Virus record (IMG/VR): IMGVR_UViG_3300027736_000151
Span: 1 to 32,015 of that record
Length of the DNA: 32,015 bases
Strand: one strand, 5' to 3'
Origin: a virus
Positions 1 to 5,950 of the stretch are shown one piece after another (the first letter of the stretch is position 1; each line of letters opens with the position of its first letter). The notes below the pieces were generated by a model. That model saw nothing but the letters and a program-made list of their open reading frames with translations, was not told where the DNA came from and searched no databases. Made by a program: the position numbers and the translations under genes.

Positions 1-784
1 TTGTGGGGGGGGGGGGGGAGGAATCCTTGCAGGACATTTGCTCGGATGGAGAACTGTGTGTGCCGTTGAAATCGAAGATTACCCACGCAGAGTTTTACTG
101 CAACGGCAAGCTGATGGATTCTTACCTAGATTCCCTATCTGGGACGACATTTGTACATTCGATGGAAAACCTTGGAGAGGAAAAGTCGATGTCATCTCAG
201 GTGGATTTCCATGCCAAGATATTTCTGCCGCAGGAAAAGGCGCAGGACTTGACGGAGAAAGGTCGGGACTCTGGGGAGAAATGGCAAGGGTCATTCACGA
301 AGTACAGCCCAGATTCGTGTTCGTGGAAAACTCACCAATGCTCACTTCTAGGGGACTTGGACGAGTTCTCGGAGACTTGGCCACAATGGGGTTTAATGCA
401 AGGTGGGGAGTGCTGGGAGCATCAGACGTTGGAGCGAAGCATGAAAGGAAGCGAATCTGGATTGTTGCCAGACAACCAAAATTTCTTTCACACGCCCAAC
501 ACAACAGGATTAGATGGTGGGAGCAACAGCAGAAAAGCCTTGAAGAAAAGAATTTCAACTTGGCCAACACCAACGACTCCAACTGGAGGCGGGAATGTAG
601 GCGGTTCTGGAGCGTACAAAAATGCAATCAAGAATGGGACTCACATTCCACATTCAATCAACCCGAACCTATACGAATGGTTGATGGGGTGGCCAACAGG
701 GTGGACAGACTTAAAGCCATTGGTAACGGACAAGTTCCACTTTGCGCTGCAACAGCATGGAGAATCCTAAGTGAATCACTTTGA
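1..784 (+). CDS. dcm: C5 cytosine DNA methyltransferase (body; start lies across the circular junction at 31867)
   Basis: This frame encodes a DNA (cytosine-5) methyltransferase, which transfers a methyl group from S-adenosylmethionine to cytosine, probably to protect phage DNA from host restriction. Counting from the TTG codon at 38, the frame shows a GGFPCQ motif with catalytic Cys59, the ENS version of motif VI at 97-99, HERKR (motif VIII) at 135-139 and IGNGQVP (motif X) near 228-234. The target-recognition region between VIII and X is short. The true start is the ATG at 31867, which overlaps the stop of the DUF1376 gene. Joining needs 9, 12 or 15 G in the poly-G tract, and with 12 G the motif I reads FAG followed by a Gly run and IL, about 266 aa in all. 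The two tract lengths in this contig (14 and 11) are both out of frame. The whole gene overlaps a second open frame. Confidence 0.9.
   Translation, partial: CGGGGGGILAGHLLGWRTVCAVEIEDYPRRVLLQRQADGFLPRFPIWDDICTFDGKPWRGKVDVISGGFPCQDISAAGKGAGLDGERSGLWGEMARVIHEVQPRFVFVENSPMLTSRGLGRVLGDLATMGFNARWGVLGASDVGAKHERKRIWIVARQPKFLSHAQHNRIRWWEQQQKSLEEKNFNLANTNDSNWRRECRRFWSVQKCNQEWDSHSTFNQPEPIRMVDGVANRVDRLKAIGNGQVPLCAATAWRILSESL
3..770 (+). CDS. Overprinted open frame inside the methyltransferase gene (about 250-261 aa)
   Basis: A second uninterrupted frame of about 250 codons runs the length of the methyltransferase gene in another phase and stops 14 bases before it. It encodes a Trp/Ser/Thr/Gly-rich protein with segments SWKTHQCSLLGDLDEFSETW, WPTPTTPTGGG, and EWLMGWPTGWTDLKPL near the C-terminus. 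From memory, proteins with the motifs FSETWPxWGLM, LPTPT and VEWLMGWPxGWTDLKPL are common in phage genomes, usually unnamed or labelled methyltransferase-related; I cannot check this here. The FSETW segment sits exactly over the methyltransferase RVLGDLATMG segment, and EWLMGW over motif IX/X. In the 11-G form the ATG at 31867 leads directly into this frame. An internal ATG at 114 (MDSYLDSL) is another possible start without a clear ribosome site. The function is unknown. Confidence 0.55.
   Translation: MGGGGEESLQDICSDGELCVPLKSKITHAEFYCNGKLMDSYLDSLSGTTFVHSMENLGEEKSMSSQVDFHAKIFLPQEKAQDLTEKGRDSGEKWQGSFTKYSPDSCSWKTHQCSLLGDLDEFSETWPQWGLMQGGECWEHQTLERSMKGSESGLLPDNQNFFHTPNTTGLDGGSNSRKALKKRISTWPTPTTPTGGGNVGGSGAYKNAIKNGTHIPHSINPNLYEWLMGWPTGWTDLKPLVTDKFHFALQQHGES
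5..18 (+). repeat. Poly-G tract, 14 G (left contig end)
   Basis: A run of 14 G lies within methyltransferase motif I. The base before it differs from the other copy (T at 4, against C at 31889), which suggests low accuracy at the extreme contig end. Confidence 0.7.
19..133 (+). repeat. Terminal direct repeat, left copy (115 bp)
   Basis: Bases 19-133 are identical to 31901-32015 and are preceded in both places by a G run. This is either the overlap produced when a circular or circularly permuted genome is assembled linearly, or a short physical terminal redundancy. Because the repeat lies inside a coding region and one copy alone completes the gene, assembly overlap is more likely. Confidence 0.95.
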
Positions 785-795
785 ATGGCCTACAA

Positions 796-1011
796 ATGAC
801 TTCAGCAGAATTAGAACACTTCAAGGACTGCGAGGCGAAAGAGTGGATACGCAGGTTCAACCAAAAAAAATTGACGATTGGCTCAAGCAAAGCGTTGCTC
901 TGGTGGCAGGGAGTGTGCGTGGACTTGGAACGAATCAGAGGAAAGTCAGATACTTTGCTTTTGAGGGACAGAATGACGAGGTTACGAAATGAGGAGAGCA
1001 GCAAGAGTTGA
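796..1011 (+). CDS. Small conserved phage protein (71 aa)
   Basis: The product begins MTSAELEHFKDCEAKEWIRR, a mostly helical, charged sequence, and ends with an arginine-rich RDRMTRLRNEE segment. It resembles small phage proteins with a CEAxxW motif placed beside replication genes, which I recall being grouped with DUF7696-like entries; this is not certain. I chose the ATG at 796. A TTG at 781 in the same frame would add five residues. The gene follows the methyltransferase stop by 11 bases and overlaps the next gene by 23 bases, so it sits inside the replication operon. The function is unknown. Confidence 0.6.
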   Translation: MTSAELEHFKDCEAKEWIRRFNQKKLTIGSSKALLWWQGVCVDLERIRGKSDTLLLRDRMTRLRNEESSKS

Positions 1012-1255
1012 TGCTAACCAAGACCAGATAGTTTCTGCCTTGCGTGGTGCAGGTGCATATGTTTGGATTATTGGCTTACCAGTTGACCTTTTGGTTGGCT
1101 ACAAGGGTCACACCTTTCTGGTGGAGATTAAAACGGACTCTAAAAAGCGTTTTACGAAGCTACAAGACAATTTTTTCGAGAATTGGTCAGGTAGTACCTT
1201 AGCAAGAATAGATTGCCCAGAGGCAGCATTAAGAATGATTGGAGTAGTCAAGTGA
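989..1255 (+). CDS. VRR-NUC-type PD-(D/E)XK nuclease
   Basis: The 88-aa product is a stand-alone nuclease of the VRR-NUC/Holliday-resolvase-like type. It shows an N-terminal RVDANQDQIVSALR helix, then GLPVDLLVGYKG with the metal-binding Asp near residue 33, and LVEIKTD with Glu46 and Lys48, which complete the PD-(D/E)XK core. The tail ENWSGSTLARIDCPEAALR is also typical of small phage members. Such proteins are thought to cut branched or flap DNA during phage replication or packaging. The gene overlaps the previous one by 23 bases and the next by 4 (GTGA), which indicates translational coupling. Confidence 0.82.
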   Translation: MRRAARVDANQDQIVSALRGAGAYVWIIGLPVDLLVGYKGHTFLVEIKTDSKKRFTKLQDNFFENWSGSTLARIDCPEAALRMIGVVK

Positions 1256-1584
1256 AAGCACCTTACAAAGCCATTGAATACATCATTGAAAACGCACCCA
1301 AATTTGCAGAGGCTAAAGCACAAAGGATATATCTCGAAGAATTCCGCAAAACTAAGAAGGCATTGCTGATGAAGGAAGCCTTGGAGTTGGGCTTTGAAAG
1401 TGCAGTTGCTCAAGAGAGAGAAGCCTATGCCAGCGTTGACTACCAATTACTTTTGAAGGGTTTGCAGGTAGCAATCGAGAAGGAAGAAACCCTCAAGTTC
1501 ATGTTAGTGGCGGCTCAAATGAAAGCCGACATATGGCGTTCTGAGCAAGCAAGTGAAAGACTTGGCGTAAAAACTACAGAGTAG
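1252..1584 (+). CDS. Conserved phage hypothetical, helical (110 aa)
   Basis: I place the start at GTG 1252. It overlaps the previous stop and has GGAG 7 bases upstream, whereas the longer in-frame opening at 1213 has no such site and would overlap the nuclease gene further. The product is almost entirely helical, with charged heptad-like stretches (YKAIEYIIENAPKFAEAKAQ, LEEFRKTKKALLMKEA, LLLKGLQVAIEKEETLKFML). Similar proteins are, as I recall, common next to phage recombination and nuclease genes, but no function is established. It is the last gene of the replication operon before the promoter at 1.6 kb. Confidence 0.7.
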   Translation: MKAPYKAIEYIIENAPKFAEAKAQRIYLEEFRKTKKALLMKEALELGFESAVAQEREAYASVDYQLLLKGLQVAIEKEETLKFMLVAAQMKADIWRSEQASERLGVKTTE

Positions 1585-1597
1585 GGTAAACACCTAG
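1581..1597 (-). promoter_or_regulatory. Putative operator, copy 3 of a 17-bp imperfect palindrome
   Basis: On the minus strand this reads CTAGGTGTTTACCCTAC. It matches CTAGGTGTTTTCCCTAA at 30407-30423 in 15 of 17 positions and, less well, CTAAGGGTTTGTCCTAA at 30438-30454. The half-sites resemble YTAGG/CCTAA. It lies 21 bases before the -10 element of the promoter for the gene at 1670. Confidence 0.6.
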
Positions 1598-1615
1598 TAT
1601 ATATTGTGTTTAGTT

Positions 1616-1636
1616 TGCTATACTTACATCAGCCCA
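1616..1636 (+). promoter_or_regulatory. Extended -10 promoter and start-region box for the 1670-2588 cluster
   Basis: TGC-TATACT (extended -10, hexamer 1619-1624) is followed by TACATCAGCCCA. No good -35 is visible. The stretch ATACTTACATCAGCCCA is repeated exactly, on the opposite strand, at the minus-strand promoter near 30.37 kb. The leader to ATG 1670 contains AAGGGTAC twice (1647-1654 and 1659-1666), the second acting as the ribosome site. Confidence 0.65.
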
Positions 1637-1669
1637 AGCAATTCGCAAGGGTACTTTTAAGGGTACAAA

Positions 1670-1918
1670 ATGAAATTTGAATTTGACACAACTACTGGTG
1701 AAGGCTCTGTAATCGTTACTGTCGTGATGAGTTGTGAGCGTGACGAAGAAGGTACTTACAACGAGAACATTGATGAAGTCTGGTTTGAGGGACGTAACGT
1801 CATGGGCATCTTTACTGACAAACAATTTCAAGAGTTAGAGATTGAGGGCTGTATGCGTCTTGCAAAACACATCTTGGAAGAAGCAGACGAAGCCAAGATA
1901 GCTGCTTACGAAGGTTAA
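1670..1918 (+). CDS. Conserved phage hypothetical, acidic (82 aa)
   Basis: The product is an acidic 82-aa protein beginning MKFEFDTTTGEGSVIVTVVM, probably a beta-sheet N-terminus followed by helices (KQFQELEIEGCMRLAKHILEEADEA). AAGGG lies 6 bases before the ATG. It is the first gene after the promoter at 1.62 kb and is separated from the next by a single base. I recall similar small proteins in aquatic phage genomes, but no function is known. Confidence 0.7.
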   Translation: MKFEFDTTTGEGSVIVTVVMSCERDEEGTYNENIDEVWFEGRNVMGIFTDKQFQELEIEGCMRLAKHILEEADEAKIAAYEG

Positions 1919-1919
1919 T

Positions 1920-2162
1920 ATGACACAAGATGAAATTATTGAGATGGCTAATAAAGCGGGTAATGGTGACGAAGAATGGTTAATTATTGCAAATCAATTG
2001 TTTAAGCATTTTTCTGAAGAAATGCAACGCTTTGCCAAGTTAGTAGCAGAGCATGAGCGTGAGGAGTGTGCAATAGTGTGTGATGAGTTTCCTGATGCTG
2101 GACATATTGGTAAAAGATTAACAACTAACTATCACTCATATTTGATACGCAACAGGGGATAA
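1920..2162 (+). CDS. Conserved phage hypothetical with helical FAKLVAEHEREECA motif (80 aa)
   Basis: This small acidic helical protein contains FAKLVAEHEREECAIVCDEF, a pattern that recurs in small phage proteins of early regions. It starts at the ATG after TAAT, directly following the previous stop, so it is likely co-translated with it. The two cysteines near the centre could bind a metal, but no full site is visible. The function is unknown. Confidence 0.7.
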   Translation: MTQDEIIEMANKAGNGDEEWLIIANQLFKHFSEEMQRFAKLVAEHEREECAIVCDEFPDAGHIGKRLTTNYHSYLIRNRG

Positions 2163-2164
2163 GC

Positions 2165-2350
2165 ATGACTGAACTTTTAAAAGCGTTTGGCTGGCGCAAG
2201 CGTCAAGCTAACGAGATAGTAGAAAAAATCAGGAACGACACTCTTGAGGAAGTTGCTTTAGAGTTTGATAGGATGAAATCATTTGGTGATACATCTCATA
2301 GTTTTGCTTCTTTTGTAAGAGGCATGAAGCATGAACAACAGACCCAATAA
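2165..2350 (+). CDS. Small conserved hypothetical (61 aa)
   Basis: The product begins MTELLKAFGWRKRQANEIVE and ends with EEVALEFDRMKSFGDTSHSF and a short basic tail. The latter half, EVALEFDxM...FASFVRGMK, looks like a conserved helical module of small phage proteins. A GGGG run lies 5 to 8 bases before the ATG. It overlaps the HNH-type gene by 20 bases in another frame. The function is unknown. Confidence 0.65.
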   Translation: MTELLKAFGWRKRQANEIVEKIRNDTLEEVALEFDRMKSFGDTSHSFASFVRGMKHEQQTQ

Positions 2351-2588
2351 CAGGGAACGGCTGCACTTGGCAAAGATTAAAGAAATGCCTTGTGGGGTCT
2401 GCAATGCTTCTCCTCCAAGCGATGCACACCACATTGTTCAGCATAATCAATACTTATGTATTCCTTTGTGCAAGGATTGCCATCAGGGTAGCTTTAACGG
2501 AATACATGGACAGGCTAGGATTTGGAAGGTAATGAAGCTAGACGAGATGAGTGTTTTGAATCTAACGCTTGCAAATCTTTTCAGATAG
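2331..2588 (+). CDS. HNH/DUF968-like zinc-binding nuclease-type protein (85 aa)
   Basis: The protein carries CGVC at residues 21-24, HH at 33-34, and LCKDCH at 46-51 followed by H59. This is the Cys/His arrangement of small HNH-type proteins (DUF968/recombination nuclease-like), which fold a beta-beta-alpha-metal nuclease core. Such proteins may nick DNA during recombination or packaging. It is the last gene before the terminator at 2625. The family is supported by motif spacing only, so nuclease activity is inferred. Confidence 0.72.
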   Translation: MNNRPNNRERLHLAKIKEMPCGVCNASPPSDAHHIVQHNQYLCIPLCKDCHQGSFNGIHGQARIWKVMKLDEMSVLNLTLANLFR

Positions 2589-2624
2589 GATAAAGTGGTA
2601 ACACCAAGTTGCCATTTGGTTTTT

Positions 2625-2651
2625 AGAGAGACTTGTTCTCTCTTTTTTTTT
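2625..2651 (+). terminator. Rho-independent terminator after the early cluster
   Basis: AGAGAGA (2625-2631) pairs with TCTCTCT (2637-2643) around a 5-base loop and is followed by eight T. The stem is AT-moderate but uninterrupted. Confidence 0.85.
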
Positions 2652-2652
2652 A

Positions 2653-2661
2653 TGTGATAAT
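2653..2661 (+). promoter_or_regulatory. Putative extended -10 promoter for the 2685 gene cluster
   Basis: TGTGATAAT is an extended -10 placed just after the terminator T-run, 23 bases before ATG 2685. AGGGA lies in the short leader. No convincing -35 is seen. Confidence 0.5.
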
Positions 2662-2684
2662 GGTACAAACTCCTAGGGACAACT

Positions 2685-3158
2685 ATGTCTGGATTATTAG
2701 AGCCATCCGTAAAAATTGAGATTGAGATACAAAGCCAAGAGAAAAGTGGCGAAGCGTGTCCAGTTGCCACAGGTGACGTATCAATCAATCTTGAGAATCG
2801 TCAGAAAGCCATTGATAAAGCCAACTATGGCCCAATGAACCCTAACGAGGCAAACGCTGATTACTGGCGTGAAATCTCTAAAGTATGGAGAAACTCTCCA
2901 GAGCAAGCTAAAAAGTCTCGTTGCGGAAACTGCGCTGCTTTTATCCAAACCACTAAGATGCTAGATTGCATCGAATCAGGCTTAAAAACTGGTGACACAG
3001 AAACTGACGCATGGGCAGTTATTGACGCTGGCGACTTAGGCTATTGCGAGATATGGGACTTTAAGTGTGCTGCCAAACGTACTTGTACGGCTTGGGTAAC
3101 TGGTGGCCCGATTACTGACGATTCTGAAAATATGGGAGATGACAATGGGGACTACTAA
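2685..3158 (+). CDS. Cys-rich conserved phage protein (157 aa)
   Basis: The N-terminal third is a low-complexity acidic segment. The C-terminal two thirds contain CGNCAAF, a later LDC, then DLGYCEIWDFKCAAKRTC: six cysteines in a CxxC-C-C-C-C pattern, suggesting a metal or iron-sulfur site. I recall related phage proteins with CGNCxxF and GYCxxxxFxCxxxRTCxxW in structural gene clusters, sometimes compared with high-potential iron-sulfur proteins, but that comparison is unverified. It has its own promoter and is followed by four tiny genes linked by overlapping stops and starts. Confidence 0.72.
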   Translation: MSGLLEPSVKIEIEIQSQEKSGEACPVATGDVSINLENRQKAIDKANYGPMNPNEANADYWREISKVWRNSPEQAKKSRCGNCAAFIQTTKMLDCIESGLKTGDTETDAWAVIDAGDLGYCEIWDFKCAAKRTCTAWVTGGPITDDSENMGDDNGDY

Positions 3159-3291
3159 TATGCAAGCTGCTGAGATGATGGGTCTTTATCCAAGCATGAC
3201 AGCCAAAAAGAAACCAGCGACTAAAGCTAAACCCATGCCTATGCGTGGTGAGCGTACAGCAAAGAACAAAGCAAAGAAGACTAAAAAATGA
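3145..3291 (+). CDS. Small lysine-rich protein (48 aa)
   Basis: GGGAG lies 6 bases before the ATG at 3145, so I prefer it over the upstream in-frame opening at 3103. The gene overlaps the end of the Cys-rich gene by 14 bases. The protein ends in a run of lysine, alanine and threonine (TAKNKAKKTKK), like a small nucleic-acid-binding or virion-internal peptide. No family is recognised. Confidence 0.6.
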   Translation: MGTTNMQAAEMMGLYPSMTAKKKPATKAKPMPMRGERTAKNKAKKTKK

Positions 3292-3446
3292 ACGGCTTAT
3301 ATGCAAATATCGCTGCGAAGAAAAAACGCATAGAGGCTCAAAAGGCCGCAGGGAAGACCCCAGAGCGTATGCGTAAAGTAGGCTCAAAAGGCGCACCGAC
3401 TGCTGATGCTTTTAAACAAGCAGCTAAGACTGCTAAAAAGAAATGA
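3288..3446 (+). CDS. Small basic conserved protein (52 aa)
   Basis: The frame begins MNGLYANIAAKKKRIEAQKA and ends KVGSKGAPTADAFKQAAKTA followed by four basic residues. It begins at an ATG overlapping the previous stop (ATGA) and ends in the same way with the next gene, so the three are translationally chained. Small proteins with NLYANIxAKxKRI and KGAPTAxAFKxSAKTAK are, as I recall, frequent upstream of terminase genes in aquatic phages. The function is unknown, and the lysine content suggests nucleic acid contact. Confidence 0.72.
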   Translation: MNGLYANIAAKKKRIEAQKAAGKTPERMRKVGSKGAPTADAFKQAAKTAKKK

Positions 3447-3694
3447 TTAAGCGTGGTTCTGAGCAGTTTTCTGGCTATAACAAGCCCAAAGCTACTCCTA
3501 GCCATCCTACCAAGTCTCATGCTGTTTTAGCGAAGTCTGGTGAGGATGTAAAACTCATCCGTTTTGGTCAACAGGGTGTAAAAGGTTCTCCTGATGGCAC
3601 GAAGCGTAACGAAGCGTTCAAGGCTCGTCACGCTGAGAACATTGCCAAGGGTAAGATGAGTGCAGCATATTGGGCAAACAAAGTTAAATGGTAA
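3443..3694 (+). CDS. Conserved phage protein, KARHAxNIAKGKMSAAYWANKVKW type (83 aa)
   Basis: This small basic protein begins MIKRGSEQFSGYNKPKATPS and contains IRFGQQGVKGSPDGTKRNEAF and a C-terminal KARHAENIAKGKMSAAYW segment. The whole layout is strongly reminiscent of a conserved small phage protein placed between the early genes and the terminase. The start overlaps the stop of the previous gene (ATGA). A DNA-binding or virion role is possible, but none is established to my knowledge. Confidence 0.8.
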   Translation: MIKRGSEQFSGYNKPKATPSHPTKSHAVLAKSGEDVKLIRFGQQGVKGSPDGTKRNEAFKARHAENIAKGKMSAAYWANKVKW

Positions 3695-3710
3695 ACAACT
3701 GGAGTAATGT

Positions 3711-4025
3711 ATGAGTAAACTAGCACTAGATGACAATGGACAGTTGTCACAGATTTACAACCTTGGAACAACCCAAGTAATGACTGTTACTGCTTCTAGC
3801 GTACAGTCAACAGCAATTGCATCTGATTGCACGATTATTCGTTTAGCAAATGGAGGCGCAGCGCATTGCCACTTTCAAATTGGCACTAATCCTACTGCTT
3901 CTATAACAACGAGTGCTATGCTTCCTGCTAATGCAGTTGAGTACATTAAAGTAACTGGTGGTGATAAAGTTGCTGTTATCCGTAATGCTACTGCTACCGA
4001 TATTTCAATAACTCAGGTGAACTGA
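3711..4025 (+). CDS. Small beta-rich protein, possible virion component (104 aa)
   Basis: The product is Thr/Ala/Ser-rich with alternating hydrophobic residues (TQVMTVTASSVQSTAIASDC, ISITQVN), typical of a single small beta-sandwich. It resembles short decoration or stabilising proteins in sequence style, but no family motif is recognised. A GGAG lies 7 bases before the ATG. It sits between the small basic proteins and the terminase. Confidence 0.65.
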   Translation: MSKLALDDNGQLSQIYNLGTTQVMTVTASSVQSTAIASDCTIIRLANGGAAHCHFQIGTNPTASITTSAMLPANAVEYIKVTGGDKVAVIRNATATDISITQVN

Positions 4026-4026
4026 T

Positions 4027-4200
4027 ATGATGAAAACTAAACTGAATAAAGCAGGTCAGAAAAAAGTTGGTGCTGTAATGCACGAATTTAAAACTGGCAC
4101 ATTGCACTCTGGTAAGGGTGGTAAAGTCGTTAAGAACCCCAAGCAAGCTATTGCAATCGGTATTGCTGAAGCCGCTAAGAAAATGGGCAGAATGAAATAA
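4027..4200 (+). CDS. DUF6496-like small basic protein (57 aa)
   Basis: The protein contains VMHEFKTGTLHSGKGGKVVK followed by NPKQAIAIGIAEAAK, the signature of the DUF6496 family of small basic proteins found in bacteria and phages. The ATG at 4027 follows the previous stop immediately; a second ATG at 4030 is equally possible. The function of the family is unknown. The lysine and glycine content suggests nucleic-acid binding. Confidence 0.75.
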   Translation: MMKTKLNKAGQKKVGAVMHEFKTGTLHSGKGGKVVKNPKQAIAIGIAEAAKKMGRMK

Positions 4201-4205
4201 TTAAG

Positions 4206-4224
4206 TCTGCTCGTTGTGAGCAGA
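4206..4224 (+). other. Hairpin in the terS leader
   Basis: TCTGCTC and GAGCAGA form a perfect 7-bp stem around GTTGT. No T-run follows, so it is not a standard terminator; it may be a processing or regulatory hairpin between the small basic genes and terS. Confidence 0.5.
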
Positions 4225-4257
4225 TACTAACTTGACCAACCCTAGAGGAGTCAAACA

Positions 4258-4524
4258 ATGATTGAAAAACAATCAAACATTTCATATCGTGGTGGCGCAC
4301 GAGAAGGCGCAGGAAGACCGAAAGGAAGTCTTGATAAGGGCAATGCTGTTCTTAGAGAGATGATACTGGAGGCATTAGAGGGCGCAGGTGGCGTTGCTTA
4401 TCTCGTAGAAAAGGCAGAGAGTCACCCACAGGCTTTCATGGGACTAATCGGTAGAGTCTTACCACTCCAAGTAACTGGAGAAGAAGGTAAAGACATTCAG
4501 ATAAGCGTCCAATGGCAGAAGTAA
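4258..4524 (+). CDS. terS: Terminase small subunit, putative
   Basis: The 88-aa protein begins with a flexible segment then RGGAREGAGRPKGSLDKGN, the basic glycine/arginine signature common to many small terminase subunits. A helical region follows (LREMILEALEGAGGVAYLVE). In the family, TerS recognises the packaging site and recruits TerL. The assignment rests on the N-terminal motif, the size, and the position immediately upstream of TerL with a 13-base overlap. GAGGAG precedes the ATG at good spacing. It is shorter than many TerS proteins. Confidence 0.75.
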   Translation: MIEKQSNISYRGGAREGAGRPKGSLDKGNAVLREMILEALEGAGGVAYLVEKAESHPQAFMGLIGRVLPLQVTGEEGKDIQISVQWQK

Positions 4525-5774
4525 TCGAGATAGCCTACAAACCCAGAGAACAACAACTTGCTATCCATGAGCTGATGGACAGTAAGCGTTTTGGCGTTGT
4601 TGTTGCTCATAGGCGCATGGGTAAAACAGTTTCTGCGATTAACCACTTAATCAAGGATGCTCTGCTCAACCAAAAGGAAGCCCCTAGATACGCTTATATA
4701 GCCCCTACATACGGACAAGCTAAAAGGGTGGCATGGGACTACCTTGTGAAGTATGCAGAGCCTCTGGGTGGCACTAGCAATATCTCAGAACTAAGGGTGG
4801 ACTTCTGGGGTAGGCGCATCCAGTTGTTTGGCTCAGACAATCCAGAAACACTCCGAGGTCAGTATTTCGATGGGGTAATCTTAGACGAGATTGGTGACCA
4901 GAATCCTAAAATATGGACAGATATTGTCAGACCTGCACTAGCCGATAGGAAGGGCTGGTGTCTCTTTATTGGTACACCTAAAGGTCACAACCACTTTAAG
5001 GAACTAAGAGACAGAGCAAAAACAGAGGATGGGTGGGGTTTGCTAGAGTTCAAAGCCTCAGAAACTGGTGTAGTGGATGACACAGAACTGAGGGCGGCTA
5101 AGAATGAGATGGGCGAGGATAAATACCGCCAAGAGTTTGAGTGTAGCTTTGACGCTGCTGTAGAAGGCTCTTACTTTGGGCAAATCCTAAACGAGTTGGA
5201 AGAAAAGAAGCATATGCAAGAGATTCCCAGAGAAGAACTGAGCAGAACTTTTACTGCTTGGGACTTGGGAATGGGTGACTCTACGTCTATCTGGGTGGCT
5301 CAGTTAGTGGGTACTGAGGTGCGACTAATCGACTATTACGAGAATCACGGAGTTGGACTAGACCACTACGTTAAGTGGATTAAGGACAACGACTATCTCA
5401 AAGCAGAGCATATTCTGCCTCATGATGTAAGGGTTAGGGAACTTGGTACAGGTAAGAGCAGAATGGAAATGCTTGAGGAATCAGGACTAGAGGTAAAGAT
5501 AGCCCCAAGAATGGGACTAGATGATGGCATCCAAGCGGTAAGACGATTGCTGCCAAGATGTTGGTTTAATGTCCCACAAGTACAAATAGGATTAAACTGC
5601 TTGAGAAACTATCGCAGAGATTACGATGAGAAGCGTAAGATATTCTATGAAAGACCACTACACGATTGGTCTAGTCATGGCTCTGATTCTTTCCGCTACT
5701 TAGCCCTTGGATTGGATGAAGGACATTCAACATGGTCTAAGCCTATTAACCAACTACCGAAATGGATTGTGTAA
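4512..5774 (+). CDS. terL: Terminase large subunit (ATPase and nuclease)
   Basis: This 420-aa protein powers DNA packaging and cuts the concatemer. The ATPase part shows a Walker A variant HRRMGKT (33-39), a Walker B VILDE (122-126) and the coupling motif FIGTPKG (152-158). The RNase H-like nuclease part shows TAWDLGMGDS with Asp251, then HDVRVRE with Asp305, and a C-terminal HGSDSFRYLALG where the Asp completes the acidic cluster. The length is normal for podovirus enzymes. The start overlaps terS. The motifs are complete, so the protein is predicted to be functional. Confidence 0.95.
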   Translation: MAEVIEIAYKPREQQLAIHELMDSKRFGVVVAHRRMGKTVSAINHLIKDALLNQKEAPRYAYIAPTYGQAKRVAWDYLVKYAEPLGGTSNISELRVDFWGRRIQLFGSDNPETLRGQYFDGVILDEIGDQNPKIWTDIVRPALADRKGWCLFIGTPKGHNHFKELRDRAKTEDGWGLLEFKASETGVVDDTELRAAKNEMGEDKYRQEFECSFDAAVEGSYFGQILNELEEKKHMQEIPREELSRTFTAWDLGMGDSTSIWVAQLVGTEVRLIDYYENHGVGLDHYVKWIKDNDYLKAEHILPHDVRVRELGTGKSRMEMLEESGLEVKIAPRMGLDDGIQAVRRLLPRCWFNVPQVQIGLNCLRNYRRDYDEKRKIFYERPLHDWSSHGSDSFRYLALGLDEGHSTWSKPINQLPKWIV

Positions 5775-5950
5775 TGTACGTTCAAATGCAGGGCATAAAT
5801 TTAGCCCCAAAAGTAAAAGAACTTGAAAAACGAGTTGAAATGCTCGAAAATATGGTAAAAGAGTTACAATCCTCACCAAGACCGAAACTTGGTCGCCCTC
5901 CAAAGGATGCACATGGAAACGAACGACTTGAAGTCGATACTGCAAGCTGA
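5774..5950 (+). CDS. Small coiled-coil protein (58 aa)
   Basis: The ATG at 5774 overlaps the TerL stop (TAATG) and I prefer it to the ATG at 5762, which lies inside terL. The centre, KVKELEKRVEMLENMVKELQ, is a clear heptad coiled coil, followed by a basic proline-rich tail (PRPKLGRPPKDAHG). It overlaps the portal gene by 38 bases. It may be a small packaging or portal-associated factor, but this is only inferred from position. Confidence 0.65.
   Translation: MYVQMQGINLAPKVKELEKRVEMLENMVKELQSSPRPKLGRPPKDAHGNERLEVDTAS

Noticed and set aside
771-992. GTG-start frame of 73 codons overlapping the small gene at 796
   Set aside because: The other frame (796-1011) has conserved-looking helical content and an ATG; this one shows no family pattern.
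295-1004. Minus-strand frames at 295-627 and 711-1004 under the methyltransferase region
   Set aside because: No motifs, no ribosome sites, and they oppose a well-supported plus-strand operon.
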